Shown in pieces: positions 63,414 to 64,000 of a stretch of DNA of 64,000 nucleotides. The stretch comes from Posidonia oceanica. Taxonomy: Eukaryota > Streptophyta > Magnoliopsida > Alismatales > Posidoniaceae. The DNA lies in NCBI GenBank assembly GCA_037176725.1, contig JAZBRS010000020.1, positions 88,792,001-88,856,000 on the forward strand, read 5' to 3'. The position numbers and the translations under genes are program-made. The notes under the pieces are model-generated. The model made no database searches, had not been told where the DNA came from, and saw only the letters and a program-made list of their open reading frames with translations. Position 1 is the first letter of the stretch. Each line of letters begins with the position of its first letter.

Positions 63414-64000
63414 TGTTGACACCCCATCTTGGCAGGCTTGGACCACTTGGAGCCCTCCTGGTGATTGCTGGACTCAAACCAAAACCCTAAAACCCTAATC
63501 CTCTTCTTTACCCTCCAAAATCAGCCCATCTTGACCTAAGCCTTTACCCCTCTTCCCAAGCTCAAAACCTAACCAAAACCCATAGGGAAACCCACCAACA
63601 CTCACTTAACAAGCCTACCCAAGTACCTAGAAATTTCCAAACCTAGACCATTCCCAAAAACCCTAGAAAACCTAGGCAAAACTCCCCTTTTTCTACACCT
63701 TGAAACCCCTCCAAAACCTTCTTAGAATCAAACCAAAACTTCAAGATCAACACCTCAAACCCTAGACTACCCACTCACCAATTTTCACCCCATTCCAAGA
63801 CCCTTAAGACCCCCTTTCATCCAAATTATCCTTTTCTCTCTCTGGGATTATCATTTTCTCTCTCCTCTCTCTCTCCTGATTATCATCTCTCTTTTCATCC
63901 CCTTTTTGCCCCTTTTCTGGCCTGGCTGTGGGCCCCCTTTGTACTTCTATCCCTTCTCTACCTTATTCCTATTTTTACTTTATTTTTAGCCTTTTTCCTG
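63414..64000 (+). mobile_element. Second LTR, 5' part, cut by the window end
   Basis: Starts TGTTGACACCCCATCTTGGC and aligns along its whole 587 bp with the first 588 bp or so of the LTR at 39849, in the same orientation. Similarity is moderate near the start and better from 63800 on (CT tract, GGCCTGGCTGTGGGCCCCCT). Several CpG positions of the first LTR are TG or CA here (ATTATCG becomes ATTATCA), suggesting that this copy is older or more heavily methylated. Whether it is a solo LTR or the 5' LTR of a full element cannot be told. Doubled AAACCCTAA lies at 63482-63498. Confidence 0.88.

Overview
This window is repetitive plant DNA with no convincing gene. About 57.9 kb of the 64 kb is one satellite family in a single orientation, with a consensus monomer of 120 bp. 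It is interrupted by a 5,558-bp LTR without internal retrotransposon sequence (39849-45406). At the right edge it is cut by the start of a second, older and related LTR (63414 to the window end). The LTRs suggest a flowering plant, probably a eudicot, because their sequence blocks and great length resemble Ty3/gypsy elements of the Tat/Ogre type. Species and chromosomal position (pericentromere, subtelomere or interstitial block) cannot be read from the window.

Layout. 1-10.5 kb: fairly regular 120-bp monomers, with a local 480-bp tandem duplication at 3901-4860. 10.5-25.2 kb: more mixed monomers, containing two copies of a ~3.7-kb block about 5.57 kb apart and a 479-bp duplication at 19333-20290. 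25.2-45.5 kb: two tandem copies of a 7-8 kb superunit. Each opens with an array of 239-bp dimers, and the second copy carries the LTR. 45.4-63.4 kb: a differently organised array with units of about 2.45-3.4 kb, including a clear 2,451-bp tandem duplication and a 3,291-bp-spaced repeat.

The monomer is itself an old duplication. Half A and half B (anchor spacing 55 and 65 bp) both carry TCCTCAAATTAAGGA flanked by inverted arms, GCTCG/CGAGC in A and GCTTG/CAAGC in B. Because 120 is a multiple of three, several reading frames stay open for up to about 370 codons. Most variation changes amino acids, opposite strands are open together, and stops arise by CpG decay, so I read these as satellite frames and annotate no CDS.

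The array has evolved by duplication at many scales: ~60 bp, 120, 239, 479/480, 773, 831, 2,451, ~3,300, ~5,570 and ~7,100-8,100 bp. Half-register slips and at least one conversion-like patch are also visible. The LTR is flanked by a perfect 5-bp target duplication (CACGC), and unoccupied copies of the same module lie elsewhere in the window. The second LTR sits at the same monomer position, in the same orientation and after the same CACGC, but in a different monomer variant, which raises the question of a preferred insertion site.
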